The notes below the pieces were generated by a model, which was given only the letters and a program-made list of their open reading frames with translations, made no database searches and was not told the origin of the DNA. From Acidobacteriota bacterium (lineage in GTDB: Bacteria; Acidobacteriota; UBA6911; JACQSX01), in the NCBI GenBank assembly GCA_016211105.1, contig JACQSX010000005.1, positions 1 to 64,000 of the forward strand: a DNA stretch of 64,000 bases, in the 5' to 3' direction. Numbering within the stretch: position 1 is the stretch's first letter; each line of letters starts with the position of its first letter. Shown one piece after another: positions 37,539-46,146 of this stretch. Both the position numbers and the translations under genes were made by a program.

Positions 37539-37874
37539 ATGACACGCAAAGTAATTGCATTGGTTGGGATCCTGGTTCTTAGCTCGTTCGTAGGCTTGGC
37601 GGCCCAAAAGTACGGCGGGAAAGCTACTGCTAAAGGTGCAACCCACACCTTCAGCGGAAAGGTTACCGCATGGAGCGCCGATTCGTTTACCGTCGAGTCG
37701 AGCGGAGCCGTTCCGGAGTCGAAGACTTTCCAGATCGGCGCCGGGATGGTGAAGACCGGAACGCCGCAAGTGGGCTCGGAGGTCACGGTAAAGTACACCG
37801 AGATGGGTGGAGCCATGCAGGCGAAGTCCGTGAAGGTGGTCAAAGCTAAGACCGCGAAAATGAAAAAGACCTAG
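37539..37874 (+). CDS. Small secreted protein with OB/SH3-like beta pattern
   Basis: The 111-residue protein has a signal peptide (ALVGILVLSSFVGLAA) and a mature part with HTFSGKVTAWSADSFTVES and VGSEVTVKYTEMGG, as in DUF5666-like small periplasmic proteins. It ends in a lysine-rich tail. AAAGGAGG precedes the ATG. A strong hairpin follows the stop by 10 bp, so it is probably a single-gene transcript. The role is unknown. Confidence 0.72.
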   Translation: MTRKVIALVGILVLSSFVGLAAQKYGGKATAKGATHTFSGKVTAWSADSFTVESSGAVPESKTFQIGAGMVKTGTPQVGSEVTVKYTEMGGAMQAKSVKVVKAKTAKMKKT

Positions 37875-37884
37875 ATCCCTACCG

Positions 37885-37914
37885 GGCAGGTGGAGACTGG
37901 AGTCTCCGCCTGCC
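37885..37914 (+). terminator. Strong hairpin after the small secreted protein
   Basis: GGCAGGTGGAGACT pairs with AGTCTCCGCCTGCC over 14 positions, with one G-T wobble and a 2-nt spacer. It starts 10 bp after the stop. No clean T-run follows, so termination strength is uncertain, but position and stem argue for a transcript end. Confidence 0.65.
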
Positions 37915-37978
37915 AACTCTTCCCGTCCCACACGGCGGCCTTTCCTTTCTTGACGAAATTTGCCACTCTGTTACTTCC

Positions 37979-38653
37979 ATGAGGGTGTTAGTTGTTGAAG
38001 ACGAATACAAGGTGGCCAGCTTCCTCCAAAAGGGACTGCAGCAGGAAGGTTACACGGTTGACACAGCGTCGGATGGAGTCAAGGCGATCGAGTTGGCCGA
38101 AGCAGGCGACTGCGATCTGATCGTGCTGGATGTGATGATGCCGAAGCTGGACGGCTTTGAGGTGGTCCGGCGGCTGCGGGCAAGAAAGAATACCTGTCCG
38201 ATTCTGTTGCTGACGGCGCGCGACCGAACGGAAGACAAGGTAACGGGTTTGGACCTGGGAGCCGATGACTACCTGGTCAAGCCATTTCAATTCGCCGAAC
38301 TGCTGGCGCGCATCCGCGCGCTATTGCGCCGCGCCACACCAGCCACGGAGCCCATCCTGTCGCTGGCGGATCTGGAGCTGGATCCGGCGACGCACGCCGT
38401 GAAGCGCAGGGGGAGAAAGATCGATCTAAGCAACAAGGAATATGCTTTGCTCGAGTATTTGTTGCGCAACAAAGAACACGCGGTCACCCGCAACATGATT
38501 CTGCAGCACGTCTGGGATATGGCCTTTGACAGCTTTACGAACATTGTGGACGTCTACATCAATTCCTTGCGCAACAAAATCGACAAAGGATTCGATGAGA
38601 AGCTGATTCATACGATCCGAGGGGTCGGCTATACGCTCAAAAGAGAGCCGTGA
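37979..38653 (+). CDS. OmpR-family response regulator
   Basis: The 224-residue protein has a receiver domain (phospho-acceptor Asp in LIVLDVMMPKLDG, switch Thr in LLTARD, Lys in DYLVKPF) and a winged-helix DNA-binding domain (SNKEYALLEYLL and TNIVDVYINSLRNKID). It most resembles CusR-like metal/envelope regulators. The histidine kinase gene overlaps its stop by 4 bp (GTGA). Confidence 0.92.
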   Translation: MRVLVVEDEYKVASFLQKGLQQEGYTVDTASDGVKAIELAEAGDCDLIVLDVMMPKLDGFEVVRRLRARKNTCPILLLTARDRTEDKVTGLDLGADDYLVKPFQFAELLARIRALLRRATPATEPILSLADLELDPATHAVKRRGRKIDLSNKEYALLEYLLRNKEHAVTRNMILQHVWDMAFDSFTNIVDVYINSLRNKIDKGFDEKLIHTIRGVGYTLKREP

Positions 38654-40053
38654 ACCTCCGTAGCCTGTGTTTCAAATTGGCGCTCTACTACGGCCTGACG
38701 GCCGGGGCGGTGTTTGGCGCCAGCGGCTATTTCGCCTATCAGCTCATATCCTCCCAGTTTCAGCGGCACTTCGACCAGCAATTGGAGGCCAAGGCGTCGC
38801 TGCTGAAAAGGAGCATCCGCTTCCAGGGAGAGAAGCCGGTCTTTGAAATCGAGGGCGGCCGCGAGTCCCAGTATGCCTTCAGTACTGTCTCTCGCTACGT
38901 GATGATCACAGACCATGCCGGGGAAGTGTTGTACCAGACCGACGAACTGCTGCTGCTGGAACCAACGTTCAAGAGGGGACCTATGCGCGCAGCCGGGGGA
39001 CAGGAGGCGCGCTTTGCCACTCTTCCCACAGAGTTGAAAGAGACGGTCCGGTTCGTGCAGCTTCCATTACAGGATCCCCACGGCCACAGCTATTTGATCC
39101 ATGTAGGCGCTCCGTTTACTCAAGTCGAACAGTACCAGCGGCAGTTGCTTTGGGGTCTGGTGGGGTTGGTGATGGTCCTCTTCGCTCTCTCGGTCGCGGG
39201 CGGCTGGTTCCTGGCCAAGCGCTCGCTGCAGCCCGTAGATGAGATGGCGCGCCTGGCCCGCCAACTGGGAGGCAACAACCTGTCGGCTAGGCTGGCGGTG
39301 CCTCCGACTCGAGATGAAATCAGCACGTTGGCGGAGACGTTCAACGAGATGATCTCACGCCTTCAGGAACAGTTCGAGCGCGTTAAACAATTCAACGCCG
39401 ATGTTTCCCACGAGCTGCGCACACCTCTGACCGTTATGCAGGGAGAAAATGAAGTGGCGTTGCGTTCTCGCCTGAGTGAAGAGGAGTACCGGACGGTGCT
39501 CATCTCCAATTTGGAAGAGCTGGAACGGATGAACCGGATTGTCAGTGATCTGCTGATATTGGCCCGCGCTGACGCCGGCGACCTGGAGATCCAGCGCACG
39601 CCGATTGACCTGAGCGCGACTGCCGCGGATGTGTGCGAGCAGTTCCGACCACTGGCGGAGCAGTCCGGCAAGAACTTGAAATGCCACGCCGCTGGTTGCG
39701 CTACGATTCTGGGTGACGCGGCGCAGTTGCGGCGCCTGGTAGTCAACCTGGTGGACAATGCCTTGAAATGCACGCCGGGCGGAGGAACGATTGAAGTGCG
39801 CACCCAGGTGGAAGGGGCAACCGTGCTCCTGTCTGTCGTCGACAGCGGAGTAGGAATTTCTGAAGCCGAGCAGGAAAAGATATTTGAGCGCTTCTACCGT
39901 GGTTCTCGTCAGCCTGACAAGCTCCGCAGCGCAGGCTTGGGACTAAGTATCGTACGGCAGATCGTGCATTCGCACGGAGGGCAAATCACAGTGAAGAGCC
40001 AGCCCGGAGCCGGCACTGCTTTTGAGGTAACAATTCCGGAACGACGCTCCTAG
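38650..40053 (+). CDS. Sensor histidine kinase, CusS-like
   Basis: The 467-residue kinase has two membrane segments around a periplasmic domain (about residues 35-165), a HAMP domain, the phosphorylated histidine in VSHELRTPLTVM, the N-box VDNALKC, and the G boxes DSGVGIS and SAGLGLSIV. The GTG start overlaps the response-regulator stop (GTGA). It should phosphorylate the adjacent regulator. The signal may be metal or envelope stress by family, but this is not proven. Confidence 0.92.
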   Translation: MNLRSLCFKLALYYGLTAGAVFGASGYFAYQLISSQFQRHFDQQLEAKASLLKRSIRFQGEKPVFEIEGGRESQYAFSTVSRYVMITDHAGEVLYQTDELLLLEPTFKRGPMRAAGGQEARFATLPTELKETVRFVQLPLQDPHGHSYLIHVGAPFTQVEQYQRQLLWGLVGLVMVLFALSVAGGWFLAKRSLQPVDEMARLARQLGGNNLSARLAVPPTRDEISTLAETFNEMISRLQEQFERVKQFNADVSHELRTPLTVMQGENEVALRSRLSEEEYRTVLISNLEELERMNRIVSDLLILARADAGDLEIQRTPIDLSATAADVCEQFRPLAEQSGKNLKCHAAGCATILGDAAQLRRLVVNLVDNALKCTPGGGTIEVRTQVEGATVLLSVVDSGVGISEAEQEKIFERFYRGSRQPDKLRSAGLGLSIVRQIVHSHGGQITVKSQPGAGTAFEVTIPERRS

Positions 40054-40071
40054 TTTACGTGTAGCTGCGCT

Positions 40072-40977
40072 TCATTTCGCTCTGCGGTCTGGCCCGCGAG
40101 AGTCGCCAGGCGTCTCAGTGCGGCCCGGAGGAGTGCGGCGGAGCGGAACGTAGAGAACGGATGGCCTCCCTGCACCAGCTTGGGGATATAGATCCATAAG
40201 CTGATAGATGATCTGGGGCATATCTGTCGACACTGGTATCCCAAGCTGACGAGCAGCATGGACTGTGATGGGAAAGTCATGGGTCCAACGACCTTCGCTC
40301 AGGGCTAGGGCCAGGTCTGCTGCCTTTTCTTTTGGCAAGTGTTTGAGCAGCACCTCGGCAACGAAGGCCGCAACCTGAAGGCGTGCCTTCGCTGCGATAT
40401 CCGCCAGAACCAACATTTCATCGCTAATTTGGGCGTGAGGCTTCACATCCAGAAGTTTCACAATGGATGCTGCTGGCAGGTCACCGATCTGTGGATCGAC
40501 CGGTCCAAGCACAGCGTTGGGATCCATCACGATCTCGTCCGCGGTGAGCGCAATCAATGTCCCGCCACTCATCGCGTAATGCGGGACAAACACCGTTACT
40601 TTCCCCTTGTGTTCAACCAAGGCATGCGCAATCTGCTCGGCAGCAAGGACAAGCCCACCGGGAGTATGCAGGATCAGATCAATAGGCTGTTCGGGCGGAG
40701 TGAGGCGGATGGCGCGCAGCACGGCCTCTGAATCTTCGATATCAATGGCTCTGCTCACAGGTACGCCGAGGAAGCTGATAGTATCCTGCCGGTGAATCAT
40801 CGCGATCACGCGGGACTTTCGTTGTTGCTGAAAGCGGTCCAGGACGCTAGCTCGAGCTGCGTCAATCCGATTCGGTTCCCATATCTGCTGGAGGAGGAGC
40901 AGGGCCAGGATCAGCCAGAATAACACTTTAATGATGCGCCAGATACGACCCCCCCACGATCGAGCTTCGGTTATCAC
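40072..40977 (-). CDS. Membrane-anchored ClpP-like serine protease (SDH_sah family)
   Basis: The 301-residue protein has one N-terminal membrane helix (about 12-30) followed by a ClpP/crotonase-like domain: LILHTPGG, VPHYAMSGGTLIALTADEIVMDPNAVLGP with the presumed nucleophile Ser in AMSGGT. This is the SDH_sah family, related to SppA and ClpP. A proline-rich charged tail follows. It would cleave membrane-linked peptides, by family inference. It converges with the sensor kinase gene. Confidence 0.87.
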   Translation of the reverse strand: MITEARSWGGRIWRIIKVLFWLILALLLLQQIWEPNRIDAARASVLDRFQQQRKSRVIAMIHRQDTISFLGVPVSRAIDIEDSEAVLRAIRLTPPEQPIDLILHTPGGLVLAAEQIAHALVEHKGKVTVFVPHYAMSGGTLIALTADEIVMDPNAVLGPVDPQIGDLPAASIVKLLDVKPHAQISDEMLVLADIAAKARLQVAAFVAEVLLKHLPKEKAADLALALSEGRWTHDFPITVHAARQLGIPVSTDMPQIIYQLMDLYPQAGAGRPSVLYVPLRRTPPGRTETPGDSRGPDRRAK

Positions 40978-41115
40978 AGTTCACCCCCTTCAAATGGGAA
41001 TTTCGATTGTCGATTATCGAATCGCAGCGGCATTAGCAAGTTTCAACATCCAACGTTGAAAATCAAACATTCGGTGATATTCCACACTCGAAATCTGCCA
41101 TTTCACATTTTGGTA

Positions 41116-42147
41116 TCATTCCACCTGCTGTCCCTGTTTGTCGCGGATCATTATTTTGTTTATCCCATCTCGAATTGTGTATAGTGTCGTTCCGCTAAGA
41201 CTGAGGGCAAGAAAGCCTATCGCCCACAGGGGCGCAGTCAACAACACAAAAACGACCACGGAAAAGCCGGTGGCCAGATGCTTTTCGACTCCAAAAAGCG
41301 TGAGCCCCACGACACAGAAGAATTGATAAGTTCCTATGTTTCCCGGAGCGTTGGGAATAGCGGTCCCAAGATGAACGATCAGGAAAACGACGACGCCCGC
41401 CCACAACGATAATGGCAAGCCATAGGCCCACATGGCCAACCAAAAAGCGAGACACTGAAAGACAAGCAAGAGTAGAGAAACAGCAAAGGCCGTATACAGA
41501 AGACGCGACATGCCAATTTGCTGCAGACCGCGCGCAAGGCGACCAATCAGTGACGACATGAAGCCGGACTCCTCCTGCATTGCCCCAATTGCGGGGGCAT
41601 GTTCTAACAGCGCTTGCCGGCTACGCAGGACAGCGTAGAGGAACAGCCCGGCGCCGATCAAGACGATTACTCCTAGTATGTCCCCAGCTTTGAGAAGGTC
41701 TTTCGGCAACGGGAAGAAAATGGCCATCAGTCCGATGGCTAATGCCAACCAAACACCATCCAATAGGCGCTCCACAACCATGGAGGGAATGATGAATGAA
41801 AACTGGATGGGGACCCAGCGGGAAACCAGGTAAGCGCGGGCCAATTCGCCAAGTCGCATGGGCAAAACTTCGCTGGCGAAAAGGCCGACATAAATGGCTT
41901 GTGTGAGTCGCGACAGGGTCAAGGAACCAATCGGCTGTAAAAGAAGCTGCCAACGCAAACCTTGGCAGACATAACTGACGATATCCAAGACAATAGCTAG
42001 CGCCGCCCATCCCCAATGGATGTTGGTCATTCCTTGCAGAAGTTTTGATATTTGAATGTCGTGAAAAACCCACGCCAAGCACGCCGCGGCTAAGAGGTAC
42101 CCAAACATTGTCTTGATGAGCCTGGGGAAAAGTCCGCCAGTTCGCAT
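41116..42147 (-). CDS. Lysylphosphatidylglycerol-synthase-type membrane flippase domain (UPF0104)
   Basis: The 343-residue protein is made of about eight membrane helices and matches the N-terminal, flippase half of MprF: YVCQGLRWQLLL, then LPMRLGELARAYLVSRW, then the ending PNAPGNIGTYQFF. It would move aminoacylated phosphatidylglycerol across the membrane. ATG 42147 with GAAGGGG 6 nt upstream is chosen; a TTG at 42162 would overlap the preceding stop (TTGA). It is the last gene of a three-gene set that splits MprF functions. Confidence 0.88.
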   Translation of the reverse strand: MRTGGLFPRLIKTMFGYLLAAACLAWVFHDIQISKLLQGMTNIHWGWAALAIVLDIVSYVCQGLRWQLLLQPIGSLTLSRLTQAIYVGLFASEVLPMRLGELARAYLVSRWVPIQFSFIIPSMVVERLLDGVWLALAIGLMAIFFPLPKDLLKAGDILGVIVLIGAGLFLYAVLRSRQALLEHAPAIGAMQEESGFMSSLIGRLARGLQQIGMSRLLYTAFAVSLLLLVFQCLAFWLAMWAYGLPLSLWAGVVVFLIVHLGTAIPNAPGNIGTYQFFCVVGLTLFGVEKHLATGFSVVVFVLLTAPLWAIGFLALSLSGTTLYTIRDGINKIMIRDKQGQQVE

Positions 42148-42158
42148 TCGTCGCCCCT

Positions 42159-42944
42159 TCAACGCTCTGCCTTATTTATCCATTGCAATGCTTCGCGCAG
42201 AGTACGGAAGAATTCGTCCCTGTTGCCGTCATAACGATGGTTACGCGCCTGAATTAAAGAAAAACGTTTGGGTTCGTGCGCCGCGGAAAACAGATGCCTT
42301 GCAGTTTCCACTGCAACGTAGTCGTCCTGGCTTGACTGGATCATAAACAACGGCAGCGGAGCGACTTTGGGTAAAAATGGGAGGCTCAAAAACGTCGGCT
42401 CGGCCGGATCCTTTCCGGTGATGTACGTAAGGGCATCCGACCATCGCCATCCGAGAACGGACGATTCTCCTAATCCCAGGGTTATCAGCCCAAAGAATGT
42501 TTTCTTATTCTCATCTGAAGCCGCCGCCAGCAGGCAGAGACCTGCGCCCTCTGACCAGCCGATAAGAGTTACCCGCTCTGTGGACCCCTGAGTCATCCAC
42601 CCAGCGATTTGGCGAAAGTCACTCATGACGTCAGTTTCCTTCAATGTAGTCTTTCCGGTGAAGCTTTCCAGGTACCGCTTGGTGTCCAGCCCGTATACGT
42701 CATATCCCCAGGAGGCTGTAGTGGTGGCGACAGTAACGGCAAATCCAAACCATCCTCCATCTCCCGGAGCGAATAAGATTTTGCGATCCAGGCGCTGTAA
42801 TGCCGACTCAGCAGGGTAAAAATAAATGTCCTGGCGCTGGGCGCGGATGATTGGTGAATTCTTCCCCGCTACCGGGCTCTGCGCAAAAAGCGAAACGGGT
42901 AGGAGCAGCGTCAAGGCCAGCGTCGAAAAGCAGTGGCGATGCAT
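42159..42944 (-). CDS. AcvB/VirJ-type periplasmic lipid hydrolase
   Basis: The 261-residue protein has a signal peptide (ending LFAQ), then the alpha/beta-hydrolase elements of the VirJ/AcvB family: LFAPGDGGWFGFA, nucleophile motif GWSEGAG, acid near SSQDDYVA and a late histidine in RNHRYDG. Agrobacterium AcvB removes lysine from lysyl-phosphatidylglycerol, so the same reaction is predicted. The shorter start at 42944 (GAGGAAAG upstream) gives a clean signal peptide; the frame itself opens at 43073 inside the upstream gene. It lies between synthase and flippase genes. Confidence 0.85.
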   Translation of the reverse strand: MHRHCFSTLALTLLLPVSLFAQSPVAGKNSPIIRAQRQDIYFYPAESALQRLDRKILFAPGDGGWFGFAVTVATTTASWGYDVYGLDTKRYLESFTGKTTLKETDVMSDFRQIAGWMTQGSTERVTLIGWSEGAGLCLLAAASDENKKTFFGLITLGLGESSVLGWRWSDALTYITGKDPAEPTFLSLPFLPKVAPLPLFMIQSSQDDYVAVETARHLFSAAHEPKRFSLIQARNHRYDGNRDEFFRTLREALQWINKAER

Positions 42945-42958
42945 TCTTTCCTCGTAGG

Positions 42959-44590
42959 CTAAAATCCCGCCACTTTTCCTAGCGCAATCACAAGCCGAGG
43001 CAAGTCCAGGGGATTTCGATAGATCAAATATCGAGGCTCCCAGAAAGTGGCAAATTTCGACTTGTATTCCCACAATCCTCTGTAGCTGAAAAGAAAATTC
43101 AGGTGCTGGAAAAAATAATGGACCGCCCTTTCTTCCTTTGAGGCTTCCTCTTTCTCACGAAACCCGGCCATCGGCGCCATGCCCAAGTTGAAGCGTTCGA
43201 ACCCTCTCTCTTTATCATGTATAAATAGTTTGACAAACAGGTAGTCCATAATCCCGTTGGGGACATCCAGCCGCCGCCGCATGAGATCGACCGTCGCCTC
43301 ACCCTTGCGATAGGACGGGACGATATTTGCAAATGCCAGAATCCTGCTGTCCTTATCTGCAACGGTAAAAAGAGGGGTAGAGCGGATATAGTTTGGCTCG
43401 AACATACCCACTGTAAACCTGCGCTCTCGACGGCCCGGAAGTTGCAACCAGTCATCGGAAACCTCCTTGACCTGCCGCAGGATTTCATCGGAGATGGGCG
43501 GTTCAAAATGGAGGATACGAAAGCCGGACTTGTCCAGCAGATTGATATTGTGACGGATCCTCTTCATCGACTTTCCATCCAGGTTGAATCGCATCAGATC
43601 AACGACAGCGTCATCGCCGATTTTCAGTTTTCTAAAACCGAAACGCCGGTAGATGGGCAAAAAATCGGGAAGGACTTGGTGAAATCCCAGCCCCCAGTCA
43701 TTCTGTTCGCAATATTCTGAAAATCCACGGATGGTCTGCTCCATCTTCTCTTCCGGGCCTACCGGGTCGGCCAACACCACGGCAAAGTTCCCCCCCACAC
43801 AGTACGCTAGAAAACAATCCCGTGACGGCGAAAAAAAGTAGGATTTGTCCAACCGAAGCTTGAAGTAATCAAGCGAAGACCGTCCGTATTTGGCGAGGAT
43901 ATTTGCCGCTAGGGCGCGTTCCCGCGGAAGCGTCCGGAATCGGTAGATGACCGGCCGGTACAGCGCGAAGATGGAGTAGCCGACCGCAGTGACGGTCATT
44001 AGGTACAGAGAATTGACAAACCAGCGAGCGTAGCGGGTGTGCGGGACAACTTGCGGATCGCCCACCAAGGAGAAGAACAACAACGCTCGATGGACAGAAT
44101 CCTCGAAGGAGAAATCTATGCCAAACTCTCTTCGATCCAGAAGCCAGAATCCTGCTACCCCGTAGCCAAATGCTACCAGCACCGCCAGGCTAAATCGGAC
44201 TAACGCCCAGCGCAAGTCAGGGACACTACTGCAGACGGTGAAATGCCTCCGCGACGCCAGCAAGATCGCTACGAGCAACAACGAGAAGAGGGCTTCCTCA
44301 TAGTCGAGTCCCTTCGTCAGGTGGAAAATGACCGATACGCAGGCCAAAAGGAGCACTCCTTGGAATGCCCGCTTCTTGCGTTTGTAAATGTTGATTGAAG
44401 AAACAATCAGCGCGAATCCGCTCAACAAAGTTAGGAATCGGGAAAGGTGTAGAAACTCGAGAGGAAAGACCTCTCGCAGCAAGGTGGTCCGTTCTGGAAG
44501 GGCAGGGAACGTTAGGGAGGACAGATTGATCAGCCCACTTCCCAGACTCACCAGGGCGACGATCCAGACCAGAATCGGTCTCTTTTTCAT
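42959..44590 (-). CDS. Phosphatidylglycerol aminoacyltransferase (MprF C-terminal half, DUF2156)
   Basis: The 543-residue protein has about six membrane helices in the first 240 residues and then the soluble DUF2156 domain (FSPSRDCFLAYCVGGNFAVVLADPVGP, then KIGDDAVVDLMRF, and DVPNGIMDYLFVKL). It uses aminoacyl-tRNA to modify phosphatidylglycerol and so alters envelope charge. The N-terminal flippase half found in Staphylococcus MprF is absent and encoded two genes downstream. ATG 44590 is preferred over TTG 44614; neither has a clear ribosome site. Confidence 0.87.
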   Translation of the reverse strand: MKKRPILVWIVALVSLGSGLINLSSLTFPALPERTTLLREVFPLEFLHLSRFLTLLSGFALIVSSINIYKRKKRAFQGVLLLACVSVIFHLTKGLDYEEALFSLLLVAILLASRRHFTVCSSVPDLRWALVRFSLAVLVAFGYGVAGFWLLDRREFGIDFSFEDSVHRALLFFSLVGDPQVVPHTRYARWFVNSLYLMTVTAVGYSIFALYRPVIYRFRTLPRERALAANILAKYGRSSLDYFKLRLDKSYFFSPSRDCFLAYCVGGNFAVVLADPVGPEEKMEQTIRGFSEYCEQNDWGLGFHQVLPDFLPIYRRFGFRKLKIGDDAVVDLMRFNLDGKSMKRIRHNINLLDKSGFRILHFEPPISDEILRQVKEVSDDWLQLPGRRERRFTVGMFEPNYIRSTPLFTVADKDSRILAFANIVPSYRKGEATVDLMRRRLDVPNGIMDYLFVKLFIHDKERGFERFNLGMAPMAGFREKEEASKEERAVHYFFQHLNFLFSYRGLWEYKSKFATFWEPRYLIYRNPLDLPRLVIALGKVAGF

Positions 44591-44727
44591 AATCTTGGTA
44601 CGCCGGGCGGGCAAAGCCCGGGCGGTGATCCCTTACAAGCAAGATTGGTGCCAAAAAGAGGAAAGAAGAATTTGAGGTAAACGGATTGGAGCAGGACGTT
44701 TGTAAGCGCGTGAGTTTCTCGTTTGGT

Positions 44728-46056
44728 TTATGTCCTCCAGGTTGCGATCATCGCGATTGTCGCGGCGCTCATGACCAGCGCGGTCAGCCAGCCGAGCGCG
44801 CGGAGCAGAGGCGAATTGACCCTCTCGCCCATAACTTCTGGATTGCTGGTCAATATCACCACCAGGATGATCAGCGGGGGAGCGAGCACTCCGTTGACTA
44901 CCGCAGCCCAGAACAGCATTGCGACTGCGTCAAAGCCAGCATAGTTTTGCGCCAATCCCAGTATCATCGATATGGCGACCACGGCGTAAAACTTGGGCGC
45001 CAGGCGCGGTGGCGCTTCAAGCGAACCATGCCATGCCTTTGCCTCGCTGACTGCATAAGCGCAAGAGCCTGCGAGTACGGGAACACCGAGCATTCCGGTT
45101 CCGATCAGGCCTAGCGTAAACAGCCAATAGGCCCCGTCTCCTGCCAGCGGTCGCAGCGCCTCTGCGGCCTGACGCGCTGTTGTGATGCGGGTCTGTCCGT
45201 ACGCATGTAATGTAGCGGAAGTCGTGAGGATGATGAAATACATGACGACATTAGAGAAAAACATTCCTGTCACGACATCGGTCCGCACATCGGCTAGCTC
45301 ACGCTCGGTGGCTCCCACCCGCTGGCTGAGACTTCGCCGCCCCTGTGCGCGCTCCTGCTCGACCTCTTGCGCCGCCTGCCAGAAAAAAAGATAGGGAGAG
45401 ATCGTAGTTCCGAGAACTCCCACAAACGTTGCAAGGTAGGCGCTGGACCACTCGATATGAGGTAGCAAGGTGAAGTGCAGCACGGCCTTCCAGTTCTGGT
45501 GCGCTAAAAACGCCGCGCCCACATAAGCGAACAGAACCAAAGTGAGTCCTTTAAAGATGCGCGCGATTTGACGATAGGAAGACCAGAACAGCAAGGATAT
45601 GATCAGCAAGGCATACACCGGCATCCAGACAAATTCGTTGATCCCCGTTACCATCTCGGTAGCCTCGGCCATGCCGCCTAAATCGGCGCCGATGTTGACG
45701 ATGTTTGCAATCACCAACAGCGAGCATGCGCCCCAGAGTACGCGCCGTGAATAGCGGCGGCGCACCACTCCGGCCAGACCCCGTCCCGTGACCAGGCCGA
45801 GGCGCGCGCACATCAGTTGTACTGCCGTCATCAGTGGAAAAGAAAACAGCGCCGTCCAGAGCGCCGTATAGCCGAAGGAGGCGCCCGCTACAGAGTAGGT
45901 GGAGATTCCCGAAGGATCATCGTCAGCCGCGCCGGTGATCAACCCTGGACCCAGATTGGCAAAAAAACGGCGGACTCTGCCCGGAGAGACGCGCCTTCGG
46001 CCGACCGGCGCCTGCGCCATTGCTGGTTTTTCTTCTTTGGAGAGATCCGTCTTCAT
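44728..46056 (-). CDS. NRAMP-superfamily divalent metal transporter with altered binding motifs
   Basis: The 442-residue protein has about eleven membrane helices and NRAMP layout. The TM1 motif, usually DPGN, reads DDDPSGIST. The TM6 motif, usually with a metal-binding MPH, reads TTISPYLFFWQ. These changes remove the methionine that favours Mn/Fe, as seen in NRAMP-related members that carry other ions, so the substrate may be Mg or another metal, or none. A soluble charged segment (about 220-240) follows TM6. Confidence 0.85.
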   Translation of the reverse strand: MKTDLSKEEKPAMAQAPVGRRRVSPGRVRRFFANLGPGLITGAADDDPSGISTYSVAGASFGYTALWTALFSFPLMTAVQLMCARLGLVTGRGLAGVVRRRYSRRVLWGACSLLVIANIVNIGADLGGMAEATEMVTGINEFVWMPVYALLIISLLFWSSYRQIARIFKGLTLVLFAYVGAAFLAHQNWKAVLHFTLLPHIEWSSAYLATFVGVLGTTISPYLFFWQAAQEVEQERAQGRRSLSQRVGATERELADVRTDVVTGMFFSNVVMYFIILTTSATLHAYGQTRITTARQAAEALRPLAGDGAYWLFTLGLIGTGMLGVPVLAGSCAYAVSEAKAWHGSLEAPPRLAPKFYAVVAISMILGLAQNYAGFDAVAMLFWAAVVNGVLAPPLIILVVILTSNPEVMGERVNSPLLRALGWLTALVMSAATIAMIATWRT

Positions 46057-46146
46057 GGCGATCTCATACTAGCAGGGTGATGTTAAGGCGGCAAAATCCA
46101 CCTTTGGTCCTTCAATTGCGTTATCCTGCCGCTTAGAGGCGGGTTC

